A stretch of 64,000 nucleotides of DNA. It comes from Sphingobacterium corticibacterium. Its GTDB lineage: Bacteria; Bacteroidota; Bacteroidia; Sphingobacteriales; Sphingobacteriaceae. Shown in pieces: positions 55,311-63,858 of the stretch. Under the pieces are notes generated by a model, which saw nothing but the letters and a program-made list of their open reading frames with translations, was not told the origin of the DNA and searched no databases. Each line of letters starts with the position of its first letter. Positions within the stretch are counted from its first letter, which is position 1. A program made the translations under genes and the position numbers. The stretch is taken from contig NZ_SGIT01000004.1 of the NCBI RefSeq assembly GCF_004208525.1, positions 62,001 to 126,000 on the forward strand, given 5' to 3'.

Positions 55311-56744
55311 ATGAAAAAATACGATGCCATCATCATAGGTTCCGGTCCGAATGGATTTGCTGCCGCGATTACGTTGCAGCAACAGGGACTTTCTACGTTG
55401 ATCGTGGAAGGTGCGAATACTACAGGAGGAGGTATGCGTACAAAAGAATTAACCTTGCCGGGCTTCAAGCATGATGTTTGTTCAGCAATACATCCCATGG
55501 CGATGGCTTCCCCTTTTATGCGCTCCATACCCCTAAAAGAATACGGATTGGAATTTACACAGGCAACTTATGCCGCGGCACATCCTTTAGATAGCGGTGA
55601 TGCAGGCGTGCTATACCATAGCTTAGAAGAAACCGCACAACATTTAGGAGTTGATGCGCGGACCTACACAAGATTGATTCTACCGATCATTAACCGATGG
55701 GAAAGCTTGGCCCTAGATACCATGGGGCCGTTGCGTTTCCCTCGTCATCCGCTGGATTTGGCAAGTTTTGGGCTAAATGCTTTAAAACCGGCGACGTGGA
55801 CAGCATCGTCGTTTAAGACAGAAAAAGCAAAAGCATTATGGGCAGGAATGGCAGCACATGGCATACAACCGCTATCGAACTGGGCAACATCCGCTATTGG
55901 CTTGGTACTGATGGCAGTAGGACACCGTTACGGTTGGCCTATCCCCAAAAGTGGTTCACAGTCTATCGCCGATGCGCTGGCAGCATATTATATTTCGCTC
56001 GGTGGCGAAATACAAACAGGATGCTGGGTAAAAGATACGCGGGAGCTCCCCCAACATAAGATATTGATATTGGATTTAACGCCCAAGCAAGTACTGAGAG
56101 TGGAGGGATTGCAGTTGCACGATTCCTATCGGAAACAGTTGAGAAAGTACCGTTATGGCATGGGCGTATTTAAGGTTGATTGGGCACTTTCTGATGCCAC
56201 ACCTTTTAAAGACGCTTACAGTCAACAAGCAGCAACGGTGCACCTCGGTAATACCTATGATGAAATAATACGGAATGAACTTCATTCCCATAGCGGTCAG
56301 GTGGTAGAGAAGCCGTTTGTTTTGTTTGCCCAGCCTAGTCAATTTGATAAAAGCCGGACTCCTGAAGGTAAACATATAGGATGGGCCTATTGCCATGTTC
56401 CCAATGGCTCTATTGTTGACTTTACGACACATATTGAGAATCAGATTGAACGTTTTGCTCCTGGTTTTAAAGACACTATTTTGGCACGACATACCTTTAA
56501 TCCCACACAGATGGAAGCCTATAATCCAAACTATATTGGCGGAGACATTAATGGTGGAGTAATGGATATCTTCCAGTTGTATACCCGACCCACTTTATCT
56601 CTTACGCCGTATCGTACGTCGAATAAAAATGTTTACATAGCTTCTTCCTCTACACCTCCGGGAGGGGGCGTACACGGGATGTGCGGATTTCATGCTGCCC
56701 GGTTCGTTTTAAAGGATCATTTTAATATAGATGTAATGTTATGA
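55311..56744 (+). CDS. FAD-dependent oxidoreductase, phytoene-desaturase/amine-oxidase-like (COG1233 type)
   Basis: This 477-residue cytoplasmic protein has a Rossmann FAD motif at the N-terminus (IIIGSGPNGFAAAITLQQQG, then LIVEGANTTGGGMRT) and the C-terminal PPGGGVHGMCGFHAA typical of the phytoene desaturase/PYROXD2-like group. It has no signal peptide. A truncated copy of this gene (residues about 123-190) lies at 43228-43510, showing that it belonged to the ancestral operon before duplication. It starts 32 bp after the receptor and overlaps the next gene by 4 bp. Its substrate is unknown; presence in a sulfur-type operon makes a carotenoid role unlikely. Confidence 0.82.
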   Translation: MKKYDAIIIGSGPNGFAAAITLQQQGLSTLIVEGANTTGGGMRTKELTLPGFKHDVCSAIHPMAMASPFMRSIPLKEYGLEFTQATYAAAHPLDSGDAGVLYHSLEETAQHLGVDARTYTRLILPIINRWESLALDTMGPLRFPRHPLDLASFGLNALKPATWTASSFKTEKAKALWAGMAAHGIQPLSNWATSAIGLVLMAVGHRYGWPIPKSGSQSIADALAAYYISLGGEIQTGCWVKDTRELPQHKILILDLTPKQVLRVEGLQLHDSYRKQLRKYRYGMGVFKVDWALSDATPFKDAYSQQAATVHLGNTYDEIIRNELHSHSGQVVEKPFVLFAQPSQFDKSRTPEGKHIGWAYCHVPNGSIVDFTTHIENQIERFAPGFKDTILARHTFNPTQMEAYNPNYIGGDINGGVMDIFQLYTRPTLSLTPYRTSNKNVYIASSSTPPGGGVHGMCGFHAARFVLKDHFNIDVML

Positions 56745-57649
56745 GAAAGATTATACTTGCCGGAGGATCCGGTCATCTTGGCACGTTGTTAAAGAGGGCT
56801 TTTCTGGATTCGGGATGGGAGGTAGTGATTTTGTCCCGGCAGCGGAATAGAAAAGAAGAAGGGGTTACTTATGTGTTTTGGGACGGTGAGCATGTAGGGT
56901 CTTGGGGCAATGTGCTGAATGGTGCAGATACCGTGATCAACTTAAGTGGTAAAAGTATACAATGTCGCTTTACACCAAAAAATAAAGCGCTTCTTGAAGA
57001 TTCTCGCTTTTTACCAACTAATGCCTTGGGAAGAGCAATAGCCACTTGTAATAAACCTCCAAGACTCTGGATAAACTTTTCTGGTATATCTATTTTTTCT
57101 GGATTAAACGAATTGCAGGATGAGACAAGTATGGCAATCGGCGACGATTATCTAGCTCAACTGACCCGAAGATGGGAAGCTGCTTTTTCAGCATTTGATC
57201 TTCCGGATACGTTAAAGGTGATACTTCGCGTCAGTCCGGTGTTGTCAAAACAACAAGGGATGTTAGCGGAACTACTTCCACTAGCGAAATGGGGCCTGGG
57301 AGGGAAAGTTTCTGATGGACGTCAATGCGTTAGTTGGATTCATGAGCGAGATTTTGTGAAATTGGTACAGTGGATAATCGAGCGGATGCAACCACGGCGG
57401 GTTTATCATGCCTGTAGCCCTAATCCAGTCACTAATGTTACATTTATGAAAGTGCTCAGAGAAAGTGTGGGTGTTTCTTTTGGGCTGCCTCTTCCCCTGA
57501 TCATGGCGCATATCGGTTCGTTTTTAAAAGGCGTCGATTCGAGTATTCTACTTCATTCTGTTCCGGGGACAACCAAATACACTGTAGAAGATGGATTTGA
57601 TTTTGACTTTGGAGAGATTAAATGTGCATTGACCGATCTAGTGAAATAA
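56741..57649 (+). CDS. TIGR01777-family NAD(P)-binding epimerase-like protein
   Basis: A 302-residue extended short-chain dehydrogenase: nucleotide-binding loop GGSGHLGTLL at the N-terminus, VINLSGKSIQCRFTPKNKALL, RWEAAF and RVSPVLSKQQGMLAELLPLAKWGLGG-type segments of the TIGR01777/SDR39U1 family. These proteins lack a settled function. The start ATG overlaps the previous stop by 4 bp (ATGA), so it is coupled to the oxidoreductase and is the last gene of operon D. Confidence 0.85.
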   Translation: MRKIILAGGSGHLGTLLKRAFLDSGWEVVILSRQRNRKEEGVTYVFWDGEHVGSWGNVLNGADTVINLSGKSIQCRFTPKNKALLEDSRFLPTNALGRAIATCNKPPRLWINFSGISIFSGLNELQDETSMAIGDDYLAQLTRRWEAAFSAFDLPDTLKVILRVSPVLSKQQGMLAELLPLAKWGLGGKVSDGRQCVSWIHERDFVKLVQWIIERMQPRRVYHACSPNPVTNVTFMKVLRESVGVSFGLPLPLIMAHIGSFLKGVDSSILLHSVPGTTKYTVEDGFDFDFGEIKCALTDLVK

Positions 57650-57699
57650 TAATACTTATATTGTCCATCATTTACAAAAAACCTTAACTGTATATTATA

Positions 57700-58956
57700 A
57701 TGTCATCTTCTAAATCAAGTATAATGATTAGCGAGGACTGGGTGGTCGTGATCCTCGGATTAGCTATCATTTTTTTAGCCCTGTTTGGTGTCGTCGTACC
57801 TAAACCAAGTTTTTCGTGGGATACGTCAGCGATACTTTTTGCAAAAGTCTTATCCCCCGATAACCTATTGGTTGTCGGTGCACAATTTTTATTAGTGTTC
57901 ACTACAGCTCTCGTGGGAGCCTTGTTGTTGGGAAAACCGTTAAAGCCACTTTTGGTCGTTTTTCCTTTCATTTTTGTATTAACCATATTTGCATTGGTTT
58001 TAGCAGGCAATAGTACCGTACAAGAGTATAACTTGGAAGCTGTTATATTTAGTTTGGGTATCGGTTTGCTGATCAGCAATTTTTTTAAGTTACCGTCTTG
58101 GTTTAAAAATGCACTTTCTACCGAATTGTATGTAAAAATCGGTTTGGTGCTGCTGGGCACAACGGTTATCTTTAGCGAGATATTAAAAGCGGGAGCTTTA
58201 GGGCTGATTCAGGCTTTGGTTGTTGTATTGTCGGTCTGGTATTTTGCGTTTTGGCTTTGTAAGAAATTAAAGATCGATCAGGAAATGGCAATGATGCTTT
58301 CGTCGGCTGTTTCAATTTGTGGGGTGTCGGCCGCTATTGCTACGTCAGGAGCGATTAAAGGAGATGCTAAAAAGCTATCCTATGTGGTCTCTCTGGTATT
58401 GATTACCGCTATCCCGATGATGATTTTTATGCCCTATCTTGCAGACTGGATGGGCTTATCGCAAGAGGTTACCGGAGCTTGGCTTGGTGGAAGTATTGAT
58501 ACGACCGGGGCGGTTGTTGCATCCGGCTCGTTGGTAGGCGAAGAAGCGTTAAAAATCAGTACCATCGTGAAATTTTCTCAAAATGTCCTGCTTGGCATAG
58601 CCGCATTTGCTATCAGTATTTATTGGACATATTCGCATTCCAAAAGTGCAGAGCATGCTGAGAAACCGACCTTAAAAATCATTTGGGAGCGTTTTCCGAA
58701 ATTTGTAATAGGTTTCATTTTTGCGTCCCTCTTATTTTCTTTTGTTATTAATCCTGCGCAAGTTGACGGCGTAAAAGCGGAATTGAAAAGTATACAAGGT
58801 TTGTGGTTTGCACTGGCTTTTACATCGATAGGTTTGGAAACGAATTTTAAAGAATTATTTGCGCATAACAACAAGAAACCGCTTTATGCGTTTCTGATCG
58901 CACAGGGATTCAATATTGTGGTGACGCTGGTGATTGCATTGCTGTTGTTTGGGTAA
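57700..58956 (+). CDS. YeiH-family putative sulfate exporter (UPF0324)
   Basis: This 418-residue polytopic membrane protein has about ten or eleven helices and the family's conserved segments IGLVLLGTTVIFSEIL, AVSICGVSAAIATSGAI, GAWLGGSIDTTGAVVASG and IVKFSQNVLLGIAAF. The C-terminal SIQGLWFALAFTSIGLETNF is also typical of UPF0324/YeiH. The family is annotated as putative sulfate exporters and in other bacteria is linked to taurine or sulfite metabolism. After a SoxCD-type oxidation step, export of sulfate or sulfite is a natural role (inference). It is 50 bp after operon D, without a clear promoter or terminator between them. Confidence 0.87.
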   Translation: MSSSKSSIMISEDWVVVILGLAIIFLALFGVVVPKPSFSWDTSAILFAKVLSPDNLLVVGAQFLLVFTTALVGALLLGKPLKPLLVVFPFIFVLTIFALVLAGNSTVQEYNLEAVIFSLGIGLLISNFFKLPSWFKNALSTELYVKIGLVLLGTTVIFSEILKAGALGLIQALVVVLSVWYFAFWLCKKLKIDQEMAMMLSSAVSICGVSAAIATSGAIKGDAKKLSYVVSLVLITAIPMMIFMPYLADWMGLSQEVTGAWLGGSIDTTGAVVASGSLVGEEALKISTIVKFSQNVLLGIAAFAISIYWTYSHSKSAEHAEKPTLKIIWERFPKFVIGFIFASLLFSFVINPAQVDGVKAELKSIQGLWFALAFTSIGLETNFKELFAHNNKKPLYAFLIAQGFNIVVTLVIALLLFG

Positions 58957-58962
58957 ATTGAA

Positions 58963-58984
58963 AAATACCTAATAATGGGTATTT
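58963..58984 (+). terminator. Weak hairpin after the YeiH-like gene
   Basis: AAATACC (58963-58969) and GGTATTT (58978-58984) form a 7-bp stem 6 bp after the stop codon of the transporter gene. There is no long T-run, so termination efficiency is uncertain. It marks the likely end of the sulfur-related region. Confidence 0.4.
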
Positions 58985-59037
58985 GCAAGTGAATGGCTAT
59001 TTGTTTTATTTGTAAAGAAATACGTTGAAATAACGCC

Positions 59038-59604
59038 ATGAAAATTACGAAAAGCATCAGTCTGTTAATCTTATCAATATTTTGTATTACCTATCATACG
59101 CAGGCACAAAGTATAAAAGGAATAGACTATAATAACCCTTCTTTGGATTTTTTTACGACCGATCCGGCCGACACGATACTGTTGTTCAATATGAATAGTG
59201 TTGATCTTTCGGCGCTAAAATATACCTTTAATGAGGAAGAGGGAACGTTTGAAACTATGCTTCCCTTTATTGTGGACCGGCCAGTAGGATCCTCCCAAAT
59301 TTTTTGGTTCTTTAAATATATACCTGAAGAAAGAAAGGATTTTTCATGGATGATTTACGAGAGTAATAATACCGATGTAGGCATCTGTAGGTCTTTTCGG
59401 TACATGAAGTCGGCTGAGGGAGGTTATAATGTGCTACAAGGACAAGATCAACTAACTGTGGCAATCCAACCTGGAAGATACTTGTTGAAAATAGTTGTGA
59501 ATGATATCCCCGACACAGAAAATATAGTGTATCTTAGAACAGGAATAACCTCAAAATTGTTTTATTACGGTCTCCGGTCTGGGTTTTACTTAGGAAGATT
59601 GTAA
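59038..59604 (+). CDS. Secreted protein of unknown function
   Basis: A 188-residue protein with a clear signal peptide (cleavage after TQAQ near residue 23). The mature part is rich in aromatic and acidic residues (DYNNPSLDFFTTDPADTILLF, split by a turn; YIPEERKDFSWMIYE) and is probably all-beta. I do not recognise a family. It ends at 59604, 26 bp before a second exported unknown protein, so the two are likely co-transcribed. Confidence 0.7.
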   Translation: MKITKSISLLILSIFCITYHTQAQSIKGIDYNNPSLDFFTTDPADTILLFNMNSVDLSALKYTFNEEEGTFETMLPFIVDRPVGSSQIFWFFKYIPEERKDFSWMIYESNNTDVGICRSFRYMKSAEGGYNVLQGQDQLTVAIQPGRYLLKIVVNDIPDTENIVYLRTGITSKLFYYGLRSGFYLGRL

Positions 59605-59630
59605 TGTGGCTAACATTTAAATCTAAAAAA

Positions 59631-60515
59631 ATGGAAAGAAGAAAATTCATAACAGCCGTCGCAGCTTTGCCGCTCATGGTTACGTTGCCAAAACTTGTAA
59701 GGACACGTGATAAAATCGCCAGTTCAATTAATTTTAAGGGTGTTTTTACGTTAAAAGACCGTCCCGACGATGAGCTGACGATCCATCTTCACCTTTATAA
59801 TACCGATAGTGTTGCCGCATTTATGAGTGATTTTCAGCGAGAGGAAGCGGGGCTGTGTATTGGTCTAAATGGTGATGTTAAATCTACAAAATTCCAGATT
59901 TTTAAACGTACGTCTCAGGATGTAGACTTTGATAATTCAAAATATTTTTTCCATATCTACGAAGCAAAAGGAGGGAATAATTTAGACAACAACTACGGTA
60001 TGATTCAGCAAAAAAATGGCGAGAATATGATTAAATTCGGATTTTATGAAGACATAGATAGTTCAAATGGGGTTTCAGATAGTGCTGTTTATCTATTTGA
60101 TGAGTCTGATATGCCTGTCATAGAGTTGGAGGCTGAAACGGCCATTGATAATACGGAAGCAACGGATAACGGGACAACTACTGATGCTGATTATTCGGAT
60201 TGTTTTCTGACGTCTGCCTGTGTCTTCCATAAAGGGCTGGCGGATGATTGTTATGAATTGCAAACGTTAAGGCAATTGAGAGAAACCGCAATGAAGCCGA
60301 TCCCGGAATATAATGAACTGATTTCGGAATATGAGCGTATCGCCCCCGCTATGCTGAAAAATATTTATCGGGCAGATAATAGATATGAAATTTTGGATTG
60401 TATTTACGACCAATTAGTGATCCCTTCCATTTTGCTGATCGAACGCAACAAACCGGCGGAAGCTATCGCCTATTATGCCAATTTTGTAGAAATGATGAAG
60501 AAGGAATATTTGTGA
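59631..60515 (+). CDS. Tat-type exported protein with CFI-box-like C-terminal domain
   Basis: The frame opens at 59604 but the ATG at 59631 yields a twin-arginine-like signal (MERRKFITAVAALPLMVTLP), so I use it (294 residues). The middle is an unfamiliar beta-rich domain, followed by a low-complexity acidic linker (TEATDNGTTTDADYSD). The C-terminal 95 residues start with CFLTSACVFHKGLADDCYEL and QTLRQLRE. This resembles the small CFI-box C-terminal module (Cys-Phe-Ile/Leu...Ala-Cys), whose function is not known to me. The two motif Cys residues and two later ones could form disulfides or bind metal. Confidence 0.65.
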   Translation: MERRKFITAVAALPLMVTLPKLVRTRDKIASSINFKGVFTLKDRPDDELTIHLHLYNTDSVAAFMSDFQREEAGLCIGLNGDVKSTKFQIFKRTSQDVDFDNSKYFFHIYEAKGGNNLDNNYGMIQQKNGENMIKFGFYEDIDSSNGVSDSAVYLFDESDMPVIELEAETAIDNTEATDNGTTTDADYSDCFLTSACVFHKGLADDCYELQTLRQLRETAMKPIPEYNELISEYERIAPAMLKNIYRADNRYEILDCIYDQLVIPSILLIERNKPAEAIAYYANFVEMMKKEYL

Positions 60516-60623
60516 ATTTTTTTTATAAATCGTACCAAAACTAATAACCCCGAACGAAAAAATATACGACTAAATATTATGGAATTTACTATCTTTCAGC
60601 ATCCTCTTATTGGATAATAGTGT

Positions 60624-61172
60624 ATGGACGAAAAAGAACAACTCGTATATTATAAGCAAACGGGCGATTTGCAGATACTGGGACAGTTATATGCTCCCTA
60701 TATGTCTTTATTATACGGGGTGTGTTTTAAGTACTTTCAAGAACAGGCTGCGAGTCAAGATGCGGTTATGCAGATCTTTGAGCAACTGGTGCAGAAACTT
60801 CGTGTGCATGAGGTAGATAATTTCAAAAGCTGGCTGTATGTATTTGCCCGAAATTATTGCTTGATGGAACTTCGAAAACAGAAAGGCAAAATGCATGTGG
60901 ATATCGAAGAGAACATGTCTGAAAGCGAGCAGAAACTCGTAACGGAGGAGGAAGTGGAATGGACGGAAGATGATTTTGATAAAGTACACGAATGCCTGGC
61001 GTCTCTATCCGTCGAGCAGTCAGTTTGTGTGCGCCTGTTCTATCTGGAGCAAAAATGCTATAAGGATATTGTGGAGGAGACATCATACGATTTGAATAAG
61101 GTGAAGAGCTATATCCAAAATGGGAAAAGAAATTTGAAAATTTGTATGGAGAGCGGGAAACATGGAAAATAA
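60624..61172 (+). CDS. ECF-like RNA polymerase sigma factor
   Basis: The 182-residue protein has a sigma-2 region (about 15-85: AVMQIFEQLVQKLRVHEVDN, SWLYVFARNYCLMELRKQKG) and a sigma-4 region (about 120-175: SLSVEQSVCVRLFYLEQKCY, KDIVEETSYDLNKVKSYIQN). The acidic linker between them is long and there is no other domain. Its end overlaps the start of the next gene, a membrane-anchored protein that is probably its anti-sigma factor. Targets cannot be inferred from the window. Confidence 0.88.
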   Translation: MDEKEQLVYYKQTGDLQILGQLYAPYMSLLYGVCFKYFQEQAASQDAVMQIFEQLVQKLRVHEVDNFKSWLYVFARNYCLMELRKQKGKMHVDIEENMSESEQKLVTEEEVEWTEDDFDKVHECLASLSVEQSVCVRLFYLEQKCYKDIVEETSYDLNKVKSYIQNGKRNLKICMESGKHGK

Positions 61173-61803
61173 CTATCAACTGTCAAGAATACACAACTAC
61201 ATAAACGGCTTAATGAGTCGGGAAGAGATGCATGCGTTGGAGCGGGAGGCGTTGGAAGATCCTTTCTTGCAGGATGCGATTGACGGCTATAATATGCAGC
61301 AGGGAGTTGATGTAAAATCGTTGAGTCTATTGCAACAACGGCTTGAACGGCGCATAGCGGAGCATGCCCAACGCAAGAATAAATTTTATTTTAGCTGGCA
61401 GCGTTTGGCGATTGGGATGGTAGGGGCTGTGATGTTTATCGCGGTGTGTACACTTTTGTTGATTCGCCACCTTCCTAACAGACAACACACTAATATGACC
61501 GAAGTAGAATTGATGGATGATACCCTTACGCAGACCGTTGTACATTCATTACCTGCTGGCGATGCGCAACCGGCAGGCGGTTGGGAAGCATTTTCTACAT
61601 TCGTTTCGGAACATTATTCGGGGGTAAACATGGAAAAGCGATTAGAGGTACGCTTCAAAGTAGCTGCCGATGGACGTCCATACGATATACAGCCAGGGGT
61701 CGTAAAGAACCAACAAATCTATGAAGAGATTATACAAGTCTTACAAAAGGGACCTAAGTGGAAAGGAAAAAATGGACATATTGAAATTGTCTTTCCGGAG
61801 TGA
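61162..61803 (+). CDS. Anti-sigma-like membrane protein with TonB-C-like domain
   Basis: The 213-residue protein overlaps the sigma factor gene by 11 bp. Its cytoplasmic N-terminus (HNYINGLMSREEMHALEREA, LEDPFLQDAIDGY) is like other Bacteroidota anti-sigma proteins. A single helix follows at about 80-100 (LAIGMVGAVMFIAVCTLLLI) and a periplasmic C-terminus (about 135-213) with EVRFKVAADGRPYDIQPG resembles the TonB C-terminal fold. A sigma/anti-sigma pair responding to an envelope signal is the simplest reading. Confidence 0.72.
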   Translation: MENNYQLSRIHNYINGLMSREEMHALEREALEDPFLQDAIDGYNMQQGVDVKSLSLLQQRLERRIAEHAQRKNKFYFSWQRLAIGMVGAVMFIAVCTLLLIRHLPNRQHTNMTEVELMDDTLTQTVVHSLPAGDAQPAGGWEAFSTFVSEHYSGVNMEKRLEVRFKVAADGRPYDIQPGVVKNQQIYEEIIQVLQKGPKWKGKNGHIEIVFPE

Positions 61804-62043
61804 TGTTTCGTTTTCTTTTTCTCCGCGAAAAAGAAACAAACCGAACGAAGTGAGCTCATGGATACCAAAATAAACATTTATCCATAAAAGCTCGTCGCTG
61901 CGGATATTTGAGAGGATGGGATCGTGCTAAGGATGAGTTTCTACAGGCCTCAAACATCCGAAGGCGACATTTATCGTTAATTTGAGAGTAGTGCAAGTGC
62001 GTAGATAAGAGTGATCAATAAGAAAAAATATCTTATAAAATAG

Positions 62044-62072
62044 AAGAAGGTGACCTTTTTGGACACCTTCTT
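62044..62072. terminator. Terminator between convergent genes
   Basis: AAGAAGGTG (62044-62052) and CACCTTCTT (62064-62072) form a 9-bp perfect stem. T-rich sequence follows on both strands, so it can serve both the anti-sigma operon (plus) and the DUF3127 gene (minus), whose stop is only 20 bp away. The preceding 240 bp show nothing else I can support. Confidence 0.7.
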
Positions 62073-62092
62073 TATTCTATTCTTTTTAAAAC

Positions 62093-62467
62093 TTAAAAAG
62101 GCAAATCGTCATCATCTGCTCCGGAAGACGATATGTCGACAGGGGGCATGTCCATTTGACCTGGTGCCTGAGCCTGTTGTGGCGTATTGGCTAATTTTGT
62201 CACTCTCCAAGCAACTAAGGAATTGAAGTAGGTAGTAACCCCTTCTTTATTTGTCCATGGACGACCACGTAGGTTAAAAGAAACCTCTATGTCATCGCCA
62301 ACAGACAAGTTATCAAATATATTGACGCGATCTTGTGTCGCTTCAAAACGAATGTATTCTACAAATTGTGGGTTTTCTGCGTAAGCAACAATTAAATCTC
62401 TCTTTTTGAAAGATTCCGTAACCTGTTGCGTAGCGCCTATCTCATGAACTTTTCCTCTTATTTCCAT
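62093..62467 (-). CDS. DUF3127 protein (OB-fold-like)
   Basis: This 124-residue protein opens MEIRGKVHEIGATQQVTESF, then KKRDLIVAYAENPQFVEYI and SFNLRGRPWTNKEGVTTYFN, which is the DUF3127 family of Bacteroidota. The family is thought to have an OB-fold related to single-stranded DNA-binding proteins, and the acidic tail (DISSSGADDDDLPF) is like the SSB C-terminal tip, which supports a role in DNA metabolism. It is divergent from the methyltransferase gene at 62535. Confidence 0.85.
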   Translation of the reverse strand: MEIRGKVHEIGATQQVTESFKKRDLIVAYAENPQFVEYIRFEATQDRVNIFDNLSVGDDIEVSFNLRGRPWTNKEGVTTYFNSLVAWRVTKLANTPQQAQAPGQMDMPPVDISSSGADDDDLPF

Positions 62468-62519
62468 ATCAAAAACGTATTAAACTGTAAAATTACGCAT
62501 TTTTTGCTAAGCAGAATAG

Positions 62520-62527
62520 TAACTTTG
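62520..62527 (+). promoter_or_regulatory. Promoter -7 box, possible leaderless transcript
   Basis: TAACTTTG fits TAnnTTTG and lies 8 bp before the ATG pair at 62535 and 62538. Transcription would start within a few bases of the start codon, so the methyltransferase mRNA may be leaderless or nearly so. A TTTG at 62503-62506 is closer than the usual -33 spacing. Confidence 0.45.
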
Positions 62528-62534
62528 CAAAAAG

Positions 62535-63854
62535 ATGATGGAAGTTTTCAACACCCCCAATAAAGTTATTATTACCTGCAATAGACGTTTATCGCCTTAT
62601 TTAGCGCAGGAAGTGGAAGCGCTGGGCTTCGCTATTGTCCGTACTTTTAACACAGGCGTAGAGGTCAATCTCTCTGTAAATGAATGTATTCGATTAAACC
62701 TGAATTTGCGGGTAGCGAGTCAGGTGCTTTATGAAATAAAATCGTTTCGGGCAAGGAATGCCGATGAGCTTTATAAGGCATTGCTGACCGTTGCTTGGGA
62801 AGAGCTACTACCGTTTGATGGATACTTCTCTGTAACATCGAATGTACACAATGAAACGATTACCACGCCGTTATTTGCGAATGTCAAGGTAAAAGATGCA
62901 ATCGTAGATCGTATCAAAGATAAAAAAGGATTACGGCCCAATAGTGGCCCTGAGCTAAACGGGGCAGTTGTTCATCTGCACTGGATCGATGATAGAGCGG
63001 AGATCTTTTTAGATACTTCCGGTGAAACACTGGCTAAACATGGCTATCGGAAACATCCCGGTAAAGCGCCCATGTTGGAAGCACTGGCCTCCGCGACCAT
63101 TATGGCTACCCAGTGGGATGGTCAATCCCCTTTCGTAAACCCGATGTGTGGTTCGGGAACCTTGGCGATTGAAGCTGCGCTGATGGCACAAAAGCGTATG
63201 CCCGGTTTGCAACGGATGAACTATGCGTTCATGCATCTTATAGGTTACGATGAGGAGGTGTTTTTTGAGGAACGTCGCCGATTGAAAGAATTGACGAATA
63301 AAAAGAATCTCCCCCATATTGTTGCTTCGGATATATCAGATGTGGCGATAGAGATCGCAAAATCGAATGCAAAGACGGCAGGAGTAGAGCATTTGATTAC
63401 GTTTGAAGTAGGTGATTTTGCAAAAACAACCATTCCGGAGGGAAACGGCGTCATTATGTTTAACCCCGAATATGGCGAGCGCCTCGGTACGCACAGTAAG
63501 CTAGAAGCAACATATAAGCGAATAGGCGATTTTATGAAGCAGGAGTGCAGAGGATATCGAGGTTACGTCTTTACCGGAAACCTCGATTTGGCAAAAAAAA
63601 TTGGCTTGCAGGCATCCCGTAGATTCGAGTTTTTTAGTGGCAAACTAGACTGTCGTTTATTGCAGTATGAACTGTATGAAGGGTCGAAAGAGCGACCGGA
63701 TACTGTCGTTACATTGCAGGAGATTCCAGAGAGAACACGAGAAAGATATCCTGAAAGGAGAGCGGACGAAAGAAATAACGAACGCATAGAGGAAAAGGAC
63801 AGCGACAAGCCTACCGACCGTAAAATACACAAACTTATCCGCAGACGAGACTAG
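62535..63854 (+). CDS. THUMP-domain class I RNA methyltransferase (RlmL/Trm14-like)
   Basis: The 439-residue protein has an N-terminal THUMP region (about 40-155), then the SAM-dependent methyltransferase domain with NPMCGSGTLAIEAALMA (about 195-211), ASDISDVAIEIAKSNAKTAG, and NPEYGERLG as motif IV. Bacterial RlmL has NPPYG; the Glu form is, to my knowledge, usual in Bacteroidota relatives. The C-terminal 45 residues are an Arg/Glu/Asp-rich tail that could bind RNA. It modifies guanosine N2 in 23S rRNA or tRNA by family analogy. The start may be either of two adjacent ATG codons. Confidence 0.88.
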   Translation: MMEVFNTPNKVIITCNRRLSPYLAQEVEALGFAIVRTFNTGVEVNLSVNECIRLNLNLRVASQVLYEIKSFRARNADELYKALLTVAWEELLPFDGYFSVTSNVHNETITTPLFANVKVKDAIVDRIKDKKGLRPNSGPELNGAVVHLHWIDDRAEIFLDTSGETLAKHGYRKHPGKAPMLEALASATIMATQWDGQSPFVNPMCGSGTLAIEAALMAQKRMPGLQRMNYAFMHLIGYDEEVFFEERRRLKELTNKKNLPHIVASDISDVAIEIAKSNAKTAGVEHLITFEVGDFAKTTIPEGNGVIMFNPEYGERLGTHSKLEATYKRIGDFMKQECRGYRGYVFTGNLDLAKKIGLQASRRFEFFSGKLDCRLLQYELYEGSKERPDTVVTLQEIPERTRERYPERRADERNNERIEEKDSDKPTDRKIHKLIRRRD

Positions 63855-63858
63855 AATA

